Source: an uncultured Bryobacterales bacterium
GTDB taxonomy: Bacteria; Acidobacteriota; Terriglobia; Bryobacterales; UBA6623
Reading direction: 5' to 3'
Length of the DNA: 64,000 bases
Assembly (NCBI GenBank): GCA_951813065.1
Contig: CATOTH010000002.1
Span: 986,294 to 1,050,293, forward strand
Shown here: positions 63,719 to 64,000 of the stretch, piece by piece
How the letters are laid out: the number at the start of each line of letters is the position of its first letter
How positions within the stretch are numbered: position 1 is the first letter of the stretch
Position numbers and translations under genes: made by a program
The notes under the pieces: generated by a model
Seen by the model: the letters and a program-made list of their open reading frames with translations, nothing else
Told to the model about the DNA's origin: nothing
The model's database searches: none

Positions 63719-63733
63719 ATTCTGACGCGGTAG
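63711..63733 (-). repeat. Right terminal inverted repeat of IS2
   Basis: 23 bases, CCAACTGAATTCTGACGC then GGTAG on the plus strand; contains the last transposase stop codon (63716-63718). Confidence 0.85.
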
Positions 63734-63741
63734 ATGATCTG
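63734..63741. repeat. Target-site duplication of IS2, right copy
   Basis: ATGATCTG, exact match to 61022-61029. Confidence 0.85.
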
Positions 63742-63804
63742 GGGTTGACCGAAAGAGGGGATGGCAAGAATTGGTGTCGGCACCACGGTTGGTCGCAACC
63801 GGTG

Positions 63805-64000
63805 CTACGTGAACGCTTGGATCCCAGTGACGTGCGATCCGAGAATCAGCGTATGGATGTTGTGCGTTCCTTCGTAGGTCTTGACCGTCTCGAGGTTGCA
63901 CATGTGCCGAAAGATCGGGTACTCGTCGGTGATGCCATTGGCCCCCAGCAGATCACGGGCCCGGCGCGCGACCTCCAGCGCTATCGCGGCGTTATTGCGT
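63805..64000 (-). CDS. gcdH: Acyl-CoA dehydrogenase, glutaryl-CoA dehydrogenase-like (C-terminal part)
   Basis: The last 65 codons lie in the window; the rest is beyond base 64000. The visible end reads [40 protein letters not shown] and [14 protein letters not shown] before TAG at 63807-63805. TYEGTHNIH with GANGI and the GIQAF terminus is typical of the glutaryl-CoA dehydrogenase branch of the acyl-CoA dehydrogenase family, an FAD enzyme of lysine/tryptophan breakdown. The IS2 insertion ends 64 bases past its stop, so the gene itself is intact at this end. Confidence 0.85.
   Translation of the reverse strand, partial: RNNAAIALEVARRARDLLGANGITDEYPIFRHMCNLETVKTYEGTHNIHTLILGSHVTGIQAFT

Larger units (their letters stand above)
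61030..63733 (+). mobile_element. Second insertion sequence with 8-bp target duplication
   Basis: A 2704-base element. Left end 61030-61053 begins CTACCCGCGTCAGAATTC; the reverse complement of the right end (63711-63733) begins CTACCGCGTCAGAATTCAGT, so the ends match nearly throughout apart from one inserted C and one substitution. Flanks carry the same octamer ATGATCTG (61022-61029 and 63734-63741). A zinc-ribbon DDE-type transposase with frame breaks fills the element, and its stop lies in the right end. About 190 bases of leader with AT-rich patches precede the transposase. The family name is uncertain. Confidence 0.88.

Overview
The window is a GC-rich bacterial chromosome segment from a Gram-negative organism: it carries lpxC, a TonB-dependent outer-membrane receptor and several Tat-type signal peptides. 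A large Oar-type receptor, several secreted Gfo/Idh/MocA-type oxidoreductases, a DUF1592-type cytochrome / DUF1552 / ankyrin trio and many short beta-propeller and repeat proteins together suggest an Acidobacteriota member of the Solibacter/Bryobacter type. This placement is inference from gene content; no 16S or other marker phylogeny was possible. No rRNA, tRNA or CRISPR array was recognised.

Layout. 1-8 kb: minus-strand metabolic genes (sodium:solute symporter, DASS anion transporter, Gfo/Idh oxidoreductase, lpxC, glcE-like flavoprotein, secreted propeller) with one plus-strand HEAT-like membrane protein. 8-13 kb: an OLD-type ATPase/TOPRIM protein with changed catalytic positions, then a siroheme nitrite/sulfite reductase and a small companion. 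13-18 kb: a TonB receptor and an ABC transporter pair. 18-25 kb: glyQ-glyS, a sulfite-oxidase-like molybdoenzyme, a sugar isomerase and an EEP-family hydrolase. 26-35 kb: ppdK, then a housekeeping block on the minus strand (clpX-lon-engB-rho). 35-38 kb: a secreted propeller, a small membrane protein and a second Gfo/Idh enzyme.

38.4-46.2 kb is the most unusual part. An intact insertion sequence (38449-40864, Tn5-like 19-bp ends, 8-bp target duplication) encodes a transposase whose N-terminal part looks like the DruA/DUF4338 domain of the Druantia defence system, fused to a Tn5/IS4-type DDE domain. It sits in the leader of the first of four tandem paralogous genes for secreted helical-repeat proteins. 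Each of the four genes is preceded by the same element, TTGACA-N17-TAGGNT-CAGACC, directly abutting the ATG, so all four transcripts are predicted to be leaderless.

46-57 kb: the cytochrome/DUF1552/ankyrin cluster, a Tat-signal rhamnonate-dehydratase-like enolase, otsA-otsB (trehalose), dapD and two adjacent thymidylate-kinase-like genes, the second with Arg in place of the P-loop Lys. From 57.8 to 63.4 kb reading frames break repeatedly: in the second kinase, in a coiled-coil protein with four 87-bp repeats, and three times in the transposase of a second IS. That second element (61030-63733) also has clear terminal repeats and a perfect 8-bp target duplication. The window ends in the 3' part of a glutaryl-CoA dehydrogenase-like gene.
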